A stretch of DNA of 44,368 nucleotides, from NCBI GenBank assembly GCA_051453625.1, contig JBOZIK010000001.1:1032199-1076566 (forward strand), given 5' to 3'. Source of the DNA: Welwitschia mirabilis. Its lineage: Eukaryota; Gnetophyta; Gnetopsida; Welwitschiales. The notes under the pieces are model-generated. The model saw only the letters and a program-made list of their open reading frames with translations, had not been told where the DNA came from and searched no databases. The number at the start of each line of letters is the position of its first letter. Within the stretch, counting starts at the first letter, position 1. Positions 1 through 12,600 of this stretch are shown in pieces. A program made the position numbers and the translations under genes.

Positions 1-174
1 AATGATGCATATAATTAATCTTATTAATTAAAGCAAGAAGATTACTCACCCTAAGTAGGCGTATGAGTCATAAATATGATCTGTTTTTGTACTCTAATGT
101 CACTTATTACACATCCCACTTATCAATGATAAATCATATGATCTTATGATCTTGAGCTATGTGCCTTTGTTTAT

Positions 175-185
175 ACATATAAAGA
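175..185 (+). promoter_or_regulatory. LTR TATA box (copy 1)
   Basis: CATATAAAGA lies upstream of a T/C-rich stretch and is conserved in position in all three LTR copies (TCTATATATAGAG near 8297 and 10066). From the LTR start seen in copy 2 it lies about 815 nt into the LTR, so the region downstream of it (R plus U5) would be more than 2.5 kb. That it is a promoter is inferred from position and conservation. Confidence 0.5.
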
Positions 186-1128
186 GATCCTTTCATCTCT
201 TGCAAAGGAGAGATACTTTCATTTTTTTATACAAGTGCATTTTTTTCTTTCCTCCCTCTTTCTTTTATTCTCTTACTTATGGAGCTTGGATCTTGATATC
301 TTGGAGCTAAGAAACTCTTGAGCTTGGATCTTCATCAATTTTCAACTATCAATGAATTATTTATTTTTCCCAAGTAAGCTCTTTATTTTTATTGTGCATA
401 TGATCTCTTTTTAATATTCTAATGGAATGATGTAATTATTGCATTAAGAGATTATTTATGATTTTTATGAAATAATGTTATAACATATTATTCCCTCTCC
501 TTGGATCTCACTAAGATGCTAGGAAGATATGAGGGGTCTCTTATGTTTGGTGATGGAAGTTCCTAATCGATGATTATGACCAAGTTACCAAGGGATTTAC
601 TATTAACAAAAGAGAAATTTGGATACCCATGTTTATTTTAATATTATATTTTTATCTATTATGCATTAGGTCCATTTTGTTAGGGACAAATTCTAATTCT
701 CAAAAATCTCTTTAGGCTAGTACTCTTTCATGGAAATCTAAGGCTCATAGTAAATGATTCTTTTTGAATTATTTATATCTTAACTATTATGCTTAGGCTA
801 TACTTTCTTTTATTTACCTTCATTATAATAATCCATGGAGATTATAATTTGAGTATGGAAAAATGTTTTTAGAATTGATAAAGCTCTAGGTANNNNNNAG
901 TTTCTTTAAGTAAATTGTTAAGATGTAATTTAATAGATTTAAATATTTTTATTATTATTAAAAGAAAGAAAACAAAAAAATATTTTCATTATTTAGATTT
1001 TCATTATTACAATCTTGAATATAGAGATGTTTTAGTATGGTTGTTTTTTTTATAATTATTTATATAAAATAAACCTAATTATGACTAGAATTATTATAAC
1101 TAATTAAATCATGTATTAAATATATACC

Positions 1129-1228
1129 NNNNNNNNNNNNNNNNNNNNNNNNNNNNNNNNNNNNNNNNNNNNNNNNNNNNNNNNNNNNNNNNNNNNNNNN
1201 NNNNNNNNNNNNNNNNNNNNNNNNNNNN
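1129..1228. other. Assembly gap (100 N) flanked by a 53-bp direct copy
   Basis: Bases 1076-1128 and 1229-1281 are identical. The gap is probably an unmerged contig overlap and not missing sequence. Confidence 0.9.
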
Positions 1229-1550
1229 TAATTATGACTAGAATTATTATAACTAATTAAATCATGTATTAAATATATACCCTAGCTAGAATTATATGCA
1301 TGCATTTGTCTGGTGTCTTCATCGAACATGACTAAATAAAGATAATTCTAATAATTATCATCTTCACACTTGAATTTTATCACTAAGGTTATTTGCATTG
1401 AATTTTCTTTACAATACCCTTTCGTAAGTGGATTTGATCACTACTTTTCTATCTACCCATGTATGAACTTACTTCAACTTAATATCTTGAGCCCTTAGCA
1501 TTGATAAATCATGTTTCACCATATAAAAATGTTTCAAGAAAGTAGGTGCC

Positions 1551-1701
1551 NNNNNNNNNNNNNNNNNNNNNNNNNNNNNNNNNNNNNNNNNNNNNNNNNN
1601 NNNNNNNNNNNNNNNNNNNNNNNNNNNNNNNNNNNNNNNNNNNNNNNNNNNNNNNNNNNNNNNNNNNNNNNNNNNNNNNNNNNNNNNNNNNNNNNNNNNN
1701 N
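1551..1701. other. Assembly gap (151 N) in 5' LTR
   Basis: Alignment to copy 3 (about 12215-12378) suggests the true missing length is close to the number of Ns. The ORFs on both strands that run through it are artefacts of the Ns. Confidence 0.8.
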
Positions 1702-2107
1702 TATTGAGTTTGAACACCAGTAATGGGAGTTACAATCTCTTATTATATTGATTAGGTATTATCCTTAAACTTATTCATGTATGTTTATAACAAGTTTACA
1801 TCTCCTTAACTATTCATAAAATATCTTCTATGTGATGAAAAACTAAGAAGAAATGGAGGTAAAAAACTTATAACATCACTTTTATTTGTAATAAAAATAG
1901 TCTAAAAATTATTTATTGATAAATATATAATATTAATATGACTTATTTTTCTTAGAATATGAAAATGCTAATAAAGGAATACATAAATTTTGATTCTGGG
2001 TTCTGCTATGTCTATTACATAAGAATATTAAATAAGAAAAAAAGAGAAAAATATATAGGAAAAATATAGTTATTAACTAGGGTAAGAGAAGAGAGGGTGT
2101 CACAAAT

Positions 2108-2119
2108 TGATATTAGAGC
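2108..2119 (+). other. Primer-binding site (initiator Met-tRNA type), decayed
   Basis: TGATATTAGAGC differs from the common plant primer site TGGTATCAGAGC at two positions, one G-to-A and one C-to-T. It lies four bases after the LTR end at 2104, as expected for first-strand priming. Confidence 0.8.
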
Positions 2120-3049
2120 TCTAGGTTAACTTAAATAATACTTATATTAAGCACTTATAAATTTATTAGAATACAAATCCAATTACATCTTTAACAAACT
2201 TTCTTATTAATAATCATAGAATTAGTTGTAACCATAATAACCTTAATTCTTAATATCTCTAAATTAGTTATATCCTTTAAAATCTTAAACTACGAGTAAA
2301 ACCAATTATATCCTTAATAATACTAGATTTCAAGATAACTCTAATTCTCAGGTAAGCATGAATTTAATCATATCTCCTAATAGCCATGAACTTTGTTATA
2401 CCTATAATTTTCTACTTCTAAACACATATCAAATTACATTCATATTAACCCTGATAATTATAAGGATTGCACTAATGATAATCTCAGCATCTTAATAATC
2501 CTAGAAGTCAATTAAATTTGGGATAGTTTGAAAGTATTCATTAGGTTAACTATAACCCTAAACCTTAGATGATCCTTATGATAGTTATATTTATAATAAT
2601 TCAAAATCTCTAAACAAAAAAAGAAAGATGATAAAGTTAAGTCATTAAAGGCTTTATTACCTTATAACTATAGATAATAATTACTTAGAAGAATTACAAT
2701 TATCTTAAGAATTTAGGATAATGATCTTATATGATTTCTTAAAGAGCTTAACCTTTTTCAAGAAATATAAATATTGAATATAATTAAATATCCAACTAGT
2801 TGTTCATTCTAAATTATGTGATCACATAATCTTAAAGTGAAAATCCATATTTATAACTTATAAATCTTATCTAATTAAAAATAAAGGAGGGGATAAACTT
2901 GATTATGTACTTTAAGATATAAATAAGGACTAATCACATCATAATGATAATAATGTCCTTTTTAAGATCATAAAAATATTTCTAAGTTTAATCTTTAACA
3001 ATATCTATCCTATTTCCAAATGTAATCTCATAAAAAATTGTCCTTTTAG

Positions 3050-4090
3050 ATGCCTCGTTGTCAATTCACAAGAGAGTCAACAACCTAATACTGGAAATCA
3101 ACCCTTATTCAACCTTAATCCAAAAGCAATGATGAATACATTCATGTAGTTCCTATCACAAATAGTAAATCAAGATAAAAATATACAAGTAAATAATTAT
3201 ATCAATCAACATAAGAAAGTGGGTATGAGGAAATTAATTCAAACTTTTAAGCTAAATCCATCAAAGTTTGTAGGATGTTTAGATACTTCTAAAGCAGAAG
3301 CATGGTTAAGAAATGTTAAAAATGTTATAGGTACCTTATGTTGTGATGAATATGAAAAGGATTTTTTAGCTATTTATATATTACAAGGAGAATCTAACTT
3401 ATGATGGAAAACAAAAATAACCAAGTTAGGAGATACAGAACTTTCATGAAGGGAATTTGAACACATCTTTAAGGAGAGGTATATTACCAACTTCTATATT
3501 CGCTAGAAGACTATCAAATTTTATAATCTAAGACAAGCCCATAATGTAACCATAGCATCTCATAATTGTAAATTTGTAGAATCATTAAGATATGTATTAC
3601 ATATGCATCTAGGCAAAGAAGCTAAAGAAAATATCTTTATTGATAGTTTTCTTCCTTTTATTGCTACTAAAGTATCCATGTTTTAACCTAACAGTCTAGT
3701 AGAAGTTATATAAAAGGAAAAGGTAGCACGAAAAAAAAAAACTAGTAGAGATAACAAGGAATTAATAAAAGAATTCCTCCATTAGGGCATATTCTTAAGA
3801 GAAACCGATCACAAATGTTTTATCAAAATAAGAATTGGTACTTTAGCAAAAATAATGTCAATAGTAGTAATAGTAGAAACAAAAATTTTAATAAATTAAA
3901 GTAGACTCCATTTAAAAGAAACTGAAATATTTCTAAACTAACCTATGTAACTAATCAATCTCAGAGATCTAACTTTAGTAAGTTCCTAATTAGTATTAGT
4001 ACCAAAACTAGTATAATAGATATCAATGCTACCATTGTAAAGGAAATCATAATGCAAGAGAATGTCCATTACATAATAGAGACCTTTCTA
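3050..4090 (+). pseudogene. gag: Ty3/gypsy gag (nucleocapsid precursor), degraded
   Basis: Gag forms the retrotransposon particle and packages its RNA. A start reading MPRCQF at 3050 is plausible, but the frame changes before the best stretch, 3219-3404, which holds the retrotransposon gag pattern (KLNPSKFVG, then SKAEAWLR, then AIYILQGESNL). Downstream the expected WW and W positions are TGA or TAG (for example near 3402, 3448 and 3505), consistent with TGG codons changed by G-to-A. A CCHC zinc knuckle, CYHCKGNHNARECP, is intact at about 4021-4075 and supports nucleic-acid binding in the ancestor. An earlier Q position (near 3148) reads TAG. No frame is open end to end. Confidence 0.85.
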
Positions 4091-4189
4091 GATAACAATA
4101 AAAAAAACCTCAAGGATTAAAAAGTGTTTCTTAATTAATGGAATAACTTTGAGTAGTAGTAGATAATCAAGGGGTATAATTTCAGAGCT

Positions 4190-7100
4190 CTATTATAGAA
4201 GGTAAGGCTTTACTTAATAATAAAAAAGTAATTATTTTATTTAATTATAGAGCAACATATTACTTTATATCTCCTAGAATTATTGTAAGAGAAAAATTAT
4301 GTTGTACTTTCATTGAGGGATGCATAGAGCTAGAAAATGATTCCATGCCCAGATTTAATCAATGAGTCCAAAATTATACTTTATCATTAAGTGGGAAATA
4401 TTTTTAGATATAGTAAATTATTAGTGACTTAGTAAAATACAACATTATTTTGGATATGAATTAGTTAATGCAAAACATAGTAGTTATAAATTGTGAAAAA
4501 CATCAAGTTAAAATGATGAATTATGATCAAAGACTAATCTTTCAAGATCATTACAAATTAGTAGTGGTTAATTTAATTAATGAAAATCACATAAAAAGAG
4601 AAATTAATAGAGGTACACTAGTTTATATGATATATCTAAAACTAATTAGCTTAAAGGAAGGATAAATTCTAGTAAAGAATATGTCAATAGTCTAAGAATA
4701 TCTTGATGTATTTATAATAGAATTACTAGGAATTCCACCACTTTACAAAGTTAAGGTTTCCATTGAATTAATTCCAAGAATCCAACTAATTTTTAAGGTA
4801 TCAGATAGAATTTCTCCGCCAAAAACAAAATAATTAAAAATTTAGATTGAAGAACTCTTACTAAAAGGTTTAATTCATTTTAGTCTATCACCATGAGGAT
4901 TACCTATATTATGTGTAAAGAAGAAATATGGAATACTAAGATTATGTAGCTAAACAATGTTACTAGCAAGAATAAGTATCCACTACTAAAAATATATGAT
5001 CTTTTTGATCAGCTCAAGGAAGCTAAGATGTTCTCAAAAGTTGATCTAAAATCTAGATATTATCAAGTTTAAATTAAGGAAAAAGATATTCATAAAATAA
5101 CATTTAGAACTCTCTATGAGTATTATGATTTCACTCTTATGCCTTTTGGTTTAACTAATGCCCTTGCAATATTTACAAGTCTTATGAATTACAACTTTCA
5201 ACCATATGTTGATCCCTTTGTAATAGTATTTATTGATGATATCTTTATCTATTTCGAGACTTATGAAAAGCATGAAAAACACTTGAGAATAGTATTACAA
5301 ACTTTATGGAATCTTTAATTATATGCCAACATGAAAAAAAGCTCTTTTTTGGAAGAAATCCATTCATTTTCTAGGTTATGGAATATCTAAGAAAGGTATA
5401 TCAATGGATCAAGATAAAGTTAGAGTAATTATGAAATGTCTAATACCTATACATATTACTAAGCTTAGAAGCTTTTTTAGTCTTGTCAGGTACTATCATT
5501 GATTCATATTCAAACTTCCATAAGATAGCTTCTTTATTAACAAATTTTTTAAAGAGAAATAAAAAATTTCAATAGAAAAAAAAATGTCAATAGTCATTTG
5601 ATCATCTTAAAGAATGCTTAACTAGTGCTTCATTCTTAGCAATGGTAAATGATTAAAAAACCTTTTCAATTTATATTTATGCATCTAGAGAAGGTTTTGA
5701 AGTAGTTCTTGAACAAGATAAAATAGTAATAGCCTATGGATANNNNNNNNNNAAGCATTATCTCTATGATGTAAAGTTTCAAGTTTTGACAAATCATAAG
5801 AGAATAAAACACATTTTTACTCAACCAAATATAAACCTTAGGCAAATAAGATGGATAAATTTTTTTGTGATTTTGATGTAAATATTTTATACCATGAAGG
5901 TAAGGGAAATAACATTGCAAATGCTCTTAGTAGATGAGGTTATCTCAAATTAATCATGAAAATTCAAAGACAAGTTTCTACCATTATATTAAAAATATAG
6001 AAAAAGGATGAGAATTATCAAAAATTAAAGGATCACTTAGAAAAATCAATAGATTTAGAGTATTTTAGTATTAATCTAGATGATATTATCAGATTTAAAA
6101 GAAGATTTTTAGTTTTTAATGTAGATAGAATTAGACATAAGCTAATGTTTAAATTTTATAATCCACCTATAGCAAGTCATCCTAAAGGAACTAAAATGTA
6201 TCAAAACATGAAATAAAAATTTTGATGACCAAGGATGAAAAAGGATATAGCAGAATTTATGTCAAGATTCCTAAATTATTAACAAGTTAAAGTAGAACAT
6301 AAACATCCAATAGGATTACTTTATCATCATGATATTCTAGAATATAAATGGAATGTAACCTACATAGACTTTATTATAGGACTTCCAAAAACCCAAAGAG
6401 GTAATGACTCTATTATAATAATAGTTTATAAAGAAACTAAGTCAATACATTTTCTTTTAGTAAAATCTACTTATGATGCCAAGGATATAGCTAAAGGATA
6501 TATTCATAATGTTATTTTATTACATGATATGGATTTAGTAATTATCTTTGATAAAGACTCAAAATTTACTTTTAAGTTTTGGCAAGAATTACAAATGGGT
6601 TTAAAAACCAAGTTAAATTTGAGAATTGTATTTCATCCTCAAATAGATAGTTAGGCAAAAAGATTTAATTAAATTTTAGAAGATCTTCTCAGAGCATGTA
6701 TTATAGATAATTCCAAGAGTTGGGAAGAGTACCTATCATTGATAGAATTTGCATATAATAATAGTTATTAGAGTTTAATTCAAATGGCTTCATTTGAAGC
6801 TCTACATGATAGAAAATGTAGAGCATCCACTTTATGGACAAAATCTAAATAAAGATTGATGATAGGACTAGAAATATTATAATAAATAAAAAGTAAAATG
6901 AGCATCATAAAGAATAGACTTAAAGAAGTAGCGGATAGACAAAAGATGTATGTTAATCATCAAAGAAGAAATATTGAGTTCAAAAAAGGTGATAATATAT
7001 TTCTTAAAGTGTCACAAATGAAATTAGTAATGAGAGGAGTTAAGAAATCAAAGTTAGCTTCTTAATTCATTAAACCATTTAAAATATTAGAAAGAGCTAG

Positions 7101-7416
7101 ATCTATTACACACAAAGTTGTATTACCTCCTCAATTATTACATAAACATCATGTTTTTCATGTAAGTTTGATAAGATAGAATACTAAAGATCCTTCTGAT
7201 ATATTAAATTAATCTTATATTTAGGTGAAACCAGATTGTTCAATCATACAAAAGTTGGAAGTGGTGCTATACCAACAAACTATTAATTTATGAAACATGG
7301 AGATCCATCAAATTAAGACAAAGTAGAGCAATCACAATCTTGATAAAGCTACTTGGGAGCTAGAGGAAAAAATGAAAAATCGATACCCAAATTTTTTTGA
7401 ATCTCATAATATGTAA
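4190..7416 (+). pseudogene. pol: Ty3/gypsy pol: protease, RT, RNase H, integrase, chromodomain-like tail (degraded)
   Basis: Domains appear in Ty3/gypsy order. Protease is near 4230-4500: the active-site region reads FNYRATYYFISPR, so the catalytic Asp is now Asn. RT is about 4730-5345, with [21 protein letters not shown] and an intact FIDD at the active site (near 5230). RNase H (about 5640-5940) is cut by a 10-N gap. Integrase is about 6180-6780, with IDFIIGLP and FDKDSKFT; the third acidic residue (in the HPQ-D region near 6645) is Lys, a G-to-A change. The tail at about 7150-7416 ends in ATWELEEKM and RYPNFF, like a chromovirus chromodomain end. Many CAA/CAG and TGG codons are stops and there are frame changes (for example near 4950). 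Nonfunctional. Confidence 0.9.
5743..5752. other. Assembly gap (10 N) in RNase H
   Basis: The 10 Ns sit between the AYG and KHYLYD motifs of RNase H. Related elements have about 20 residues there, so the placeholder is probably shorter than the true missing sequence unless the element has a deletion. Confidence 0.75.
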
Positions 7417-7470
7417 TTAGGTGCTCTTAAGCTCTTTATATATCTTGATTTCTAGGAGTGAATCACTCTT

Positions 7471-7482
7471 AGTGGGGGAGGA
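7471..7482 (+). other. Polypurine tract
   Basis: AGTGGGGGAGGA lies directly before TGATATATCCC, the start of the 3' LTR. This is where plus-strand DNA synthesis is primed in LTR retrotransposons. Confidence 0.85.
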
Positions 7483-9591
7483 TGATATATCCCATATTTT
7501 GTAAACCTTATTTACTTGGATATTAAGTATATTAAGATTTTAATCAAATGATTAATTATCCTTATTTAAAAACCTCATCAAAATAAGATGGTATTTTTAA
7601 TTAATCTTAATTTTTAATTTTATAATTTACCATAAAAATAATAAAAATTATGTTAGAAGGTTTTTTATCAGAAAAGTTGTTCAAACATTTAAAATTAGAT
7701 AATCCCATTATGTAAGGGATTAAAATCACATGATAAAAATAATAAATTAAAAATTTCAAGAGGACATAATGATAAATGTGATAGGTGTAATATATTATGA
7801 ATAGATATTTTTAACTTATGTTATGTGTTTGATAGATTTATGCATTATAAAATAAATGAACATGTAAATAAGTACATGCATTCTTACCTAAAACCAAGAA
7901 TGATAAATAAGTAGATTTACTCTACCACAACTTTTATCTTCTTGAAATGTGTAAGGGAACTTGATTCATAGCATAATTATTGTTTTAGCTATTAGGATTG
8001 AAGAGTTCTCATTATACCATATGCTAGTTTTGAGATCTATGCATTTATTCTTTTGATACATGTCTTGGATGAATTAAACTTACTTATGAGCCTATGAACG
8101 ATTAAGAAGAAGCTGGCATGAGGAAATGATGCATGTAATTAACCTTATTAATTAAAATAAAAAGATTACTCACCATAGTTATGAGCATGAGTCATAAAAA
8201 TTATCTCTTTTTATACTCTAGTATCACTTATTACGCATCCACTTATTAATGCTAGATCATGTGATCTTATTATCTTGAACTATATGACTTCATTTATCTA
8301 TATATAGAGATCCTTTTCTTTCTTGGAAAAAGGTGATACTTTCCATTTTTCCATACCAATGCATTTTCTTCTTTGAGCTAAGGAACTCTTGAGCTTAGAT
8401 CTTCTTCAATTTTCAACTATTAGGGCCTTACTCATCTTCCCAAGTACGCTCTTTACTTTTATTATCTATATGATTAAGACTCCATATAATGATGTAATAT
8501 TACATTAGTGAATTTTTTATGATTTTTATGCAATTATGTTATAAAATATTATTCCCTCTTATTGGCTTTTATTAAAATGTTGGGGAGACATAAGGGGTCT
8601 ATTGTACTTGGTGATGGAGGTTACAAATGAATGATTATGGTAAAGTAACAAAGGTATTTACTATAGAAAAAAATAATTAGGTACCCATGTTTATTTTAAT
8701 TTTACATTTTTATCTATTATGAATTAGGTCCATCTCATTAGGGCTAAATCTAATCCTTAAAAATCTCTTTTAGGGTAGTACTTTTTCATGGAAATCCTAA
8801 TAATTATAGTAAATGGTTCTTTTTGAATTGATTTGATTTTTCTTTCTATTATGATTTGAATTAATAACTTAGTTAAGATATTTTGTAAGTAACTAATTCA
8901 TATATACATTATTCTACTTATCTAAATTATTACTTAACTAGTTGTAGAAACATTATTGTATTTTTATGATGAAAAAAATTAAATTTCCAAAAAAGAGACA
9001 TAGGATAAAAACATCATATCTTATTAATTAGAAGGTATAAATTAGTAAAAAAATTTTATAAGTTTAGAATTTTGTTATGAATGTGAAAATGTAAAAATAG
9101 TAATTTTTCTAAAGTGGAGTTATTTTTAAAAAATTTATTTGTTAGAATGAATTAGAAATTAAATGTAGAAAATAGGAAGTAATTAATTTAGATTTTTGTA
9201 ACTACTTGTTAATATATCTATAGACTTTAGCATGCTAAGTTATAGAAAATTAAATACACTTTCCAAAAAATCTTGGATCATTCAAAAACGTAAAGTATTT
9301 TAAAAGTTATAGTCCTTTTTGTGTAGTTTGACAAGACTATAATTTTATAAAATTTGATAGTTTTGGAACTTAGATCTCAAAAATAATATTTTTAAAATTC
9401 TAAGATAGTTTAAGTTACATTATAAGGATCTTATTATGTGTACAATTTTTGAAAAATTACTATATTTTCTATAGTTAGTTTATTATTAATTTTTGACTAT
9501 GATATCTCTTTAGATCCCTAAAACATTATAATTAAAGTTTTAAAGTATAGAAAATTATTAAATAAACTTTTATAAGAATTTAAATATATAA
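7483..9591 (+). repeat. 3' LTR of the gypsy element (copy 2), cut by a gap
   Basis: It starts with TG right after the polypurine tract. 8127 aligns to window position 1, and alignment to copy 3 continues to the gap (the end matches about 11390). The TATA box is at 8297-8310. It lacks a stretch present in copies 1 and 3 just after the TATA region (near 8365). It contains the ~960-bp middle section (from about 8825) that copy 1 lacks. Its true end lies in or beyond the 100-N gap. Confidence 0.85.
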
Positions 9592-9691
9592 NNNNNNNNN
9601 NNNNNNNNNNNNNNNNNNNNNNNNNNNNNNNNNNNNNNNNNNNNNNNNNNNNNNNNNNNNNNNNNNNNNNNNNNNNNNNNNNNNNNNNNNN
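9592..9691. other. Assembly gap (100 N) between two LTR copies
   Basis: Exactly 100 Ns, a usual placeholder for unknown length. The left flank is at LTR position ~2109, while the right flank restarts at LTR position ~445. Either another element or LTR lies here, or two loci have been joined. Confidence 0.85.
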
Positions 9692-12600
9692 ATAACTTTT
9701 ATGTTCTTGAGATGTGTAAGGGAACTTTGTTTATAGCATACTAATTGTTTTATTTATTGGAATTGAAGAGTTTATCTTATTATGCCACATGACAATTTTG
9801 AGATTTATGCATTTATGTTTTTGATGCACGTCCTAGATGAATTAAACTAAATTATGAGCTTATAAAGGATTAAGAAGGATCTAACATGAGGAAATGATGC
9901 ATATAATTAACCTTGCTAATTAAAGCAAAGATATTAATTAGCCTAGTTAGGTGAATAAATCATAAATATGATCTCTTTTTGTACTCCAATATCACTTATT
10001 ATCCACTTTACTTATTGATGATAAATCATGTAATCTTATGATATTGAGCGATGTGCCTTTGTTTATCTATATATAGAGAGTTCTTCCTCTCTTGCAAAGG
10101 GGAGATACTTTTCATTTTTTCATACAAGTGCATTTCCTTCTTTTCTTTATCTTTCTTTTATTCTCTTAGTTATAGGATTGGAGATAAGAAATTCTTGAGA
10201 TTGAATCTTCATCAATCTTTAACTATCAAGGAATTACTAATCTTCATAAGAAAGATATTTACTTTTATCATCCTATGATGTCTTTTTAAGATTATAGTGA
10301 AATGATGTGATTACTGCATTAGGAAATTATTTATGGTTTTTATGCAGTTATGTTTAAAATATTATTCCCTTCCATTGGCTCTCACTGAGACATTAGGGAG
10401 ATATGAGGGATTTCTTATGCTTGGTAATGGAGGTCATTAATAGATGAGTATTACCAAGTAACTAAGGGGTTTACTATTTTTTTAAAAAAAGAAATTTAGG
10501 TACCCATGTTTATTTTAGTATTATATTTTTATCTATTATGCATTAGGTTAATCTTATTAGGGATAAAGTTTGATCTTCAAAAATTTCTTTAGGCTAGTAC
10601 TCTTTTATGGAAATCCTAAGGTTTATAGTAAATGGTTCTTTTTGAATTTATTTCATTTTCTTTTTGTAATGATTTGAATTATTAACTTAGTTAATATATT
10701 ATGTAAGTAGTTAGTTAGTATATTCATTATTTCATTGATCTAAATTATTTCTTAACTAGTTGTAGAAACTTTATCATATTTTTGTTATGGCAAAAATTAA
10801 ATTTCAAGAATAGAGGCCTAAGATTAAAACAACATAGCCTATTAATTAGTAGGTATAAATTAGTGAAATGTTTTTTTTCTAAATCTAGGATTATGTTATA
10901 AATGTGAAAATGTAAAAATAGTAATTTTTTTGATGTGTAATTATTTTTAAAAAAATTATTTCTAAAAACTTATTTGAAAATAAATGCAGAAAAAAGTAAG
11001 TAATTAATTTATATTTCTATATCCCAAAGTATGTTAAAAGTTATGATCATTTTAAAAGTTAGGATCATTTAAAAACTCAAAGTATGTTAAAAATTATGAT
11101 TATTTTAGTATATTATGGTAGAACTATAATTTTAGAAAATTTGATAGTTTTTAACATTAAATAATAACCTTAGAAATAATATTTATATAATTTAAAGATA
11201 GCTCAAATTAGATTATGGGGATCGTATTATGTGTCTAGTTTTAAGAAACTACTATAATTTATTTTTTGCTTCATAAATTAATCAATTATTAATTTTTGAT
11301 TATGATGTCTCCTTAGAGTCCAAAATATTATAATTACTATTTTAAATTATAGAAAAATTATTACGTAACAATTTATAGGGAATTTGAGTATATAAGATAC
11401 ATTTATATTAGTATCTTTTAAGTTAAATTACTTAAAAATTAAATAATATTTTATTCATACAAATTCCTTTTTTACCTTTTTTCTTTATCTTACGTTGAAT
11501 GTATATGCTTATAAGCGTTTTCATCTTAGTAGTTTAAGTATCATAAATAGTATTTGTCTTATCACTTATTTTCTTAACTTTTAATATAGCCATATGAATT
11601 TTGGATAAAGAGTTATATGTTAATCATTATGCTTGATCTATGCTTTCTTTTGTTTATCTTCACTACACCAATTTATGGAAATTGTCAAATGAGCATGGAA
11701 GAATGTTTATAATATTGACAAAGCTCTAGGTATGGTTTAGTTTCATTAAGTAAATTGTCAAGATGCAATGTGATATATTTGAATATTATTAATATTATTA
11801 AAAGAAAGAAAATAAAAAAAATCCTTTATTTAGATTTTCATTATTGTAATCTTGTATGTAGAGATGTTTTAGTATGCTTATTTTGTTTTTATGATTGTTT
11901 CTATAAAATGAACCTAATAAAGATTAGAATTATTATAATTAGATAAATAATCAATTAAATATATATACCTTAGTTTGAATTATATGCATGCATTTGTGTG
12001 GTGTATTTATTGAACATGACTAAATTAAGATAATTTTAATAATGATCATTTCCACACTTGGTTTTTATCACCAAGGTGGGTTTTATTACATTTTTTTTAA
12101 TAATATCCTTTACCACTTAGCTACCCTACCCATCTATGAACTTACTCCACTTAATATCTTGATCCCTTAGCATCGATGAATCATGCTGCACCATCTAGAG
12201 ATATTTCAAGAAAGCAGGGATTATTTGTAAGCATGCATCTGCCTCATATACCACATATCATGTATATTAGAAATATATCAAGGCAAAGTAAAAGCATATA
12301 AAGTTGATCCTAACCATATTTGTATAGATTAGAAAAGTAGAACCAAATCATGGCTGGAGGGTGGCCAAATATTAAGTTGGAATACTATTACTGGGAGTTG
12401 CAACCTCCTATTATATTGGTTGGGTATTATCCTTAAACTTATTCACGTATGTTTATAACAAGTTTACATATCCTCAACTATTCGCAAGATATCTCCTATG
12501 TGATGAAAAACTAAGATAATTTTAATAATGATCATTTTCACACTTGGATTTTATCACCAAGGTGGGTTTCATTACATTTTTTTTAATAATATCCTTTACC

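Larger units (their letters stand above)
1..2104 (+). repeat. 5' LTR (copy 1, left-truncated by window) of Ty3/gypsy element
   Basis: The window opens inside this LTR: position 1 aligns with 8127 and 9893 in the two downstream copies. It ends in TGTCACA at 2104, just before a primer-binding site, and the downstream copy ends with the same bases at 13262. Compared with copies 2 and 3 it lacks about 960 bp near position 770. It carries N runs at 893-898, 1129-1228 and 1551-1701. The 6-N run corresponds to TGGTTT in copy 3 and the 151-N run to roughly 165 bp there, so those two gap sizes look realistic. The small ORFs in it are not genes. Confidence 0.85.
2105..7482 (+). mobile_element. Ty3/gypsy chromovirus-like retrotransposon, internal region
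   Basis: The order is primer site, ~930-bp leader, gag, pol (PR-RT-RNase H-IN), C-terminal chromodomain-like tail and polypurine tract. Integrase after RT places it in Ty3/gypsy, and a tail ending in an ATWELE-type segment suggests a chromovirus of the Tekay/Del kind. The element cannot be autonomous because stops and frameshifts run throughout. With LTRs it fills about 1-13262, although the 3' side has two LTR copies. The leader 2120-3049 shows no recognisable gene. Confidence 0.85.

Noticed and set aside
10051-10278. 75-residue ORF in LTR copy 3
   Set aside because: Made of T/C-rich LTR sequence just after the TATA box; not conserved as an ORF in copies 1 and 2.
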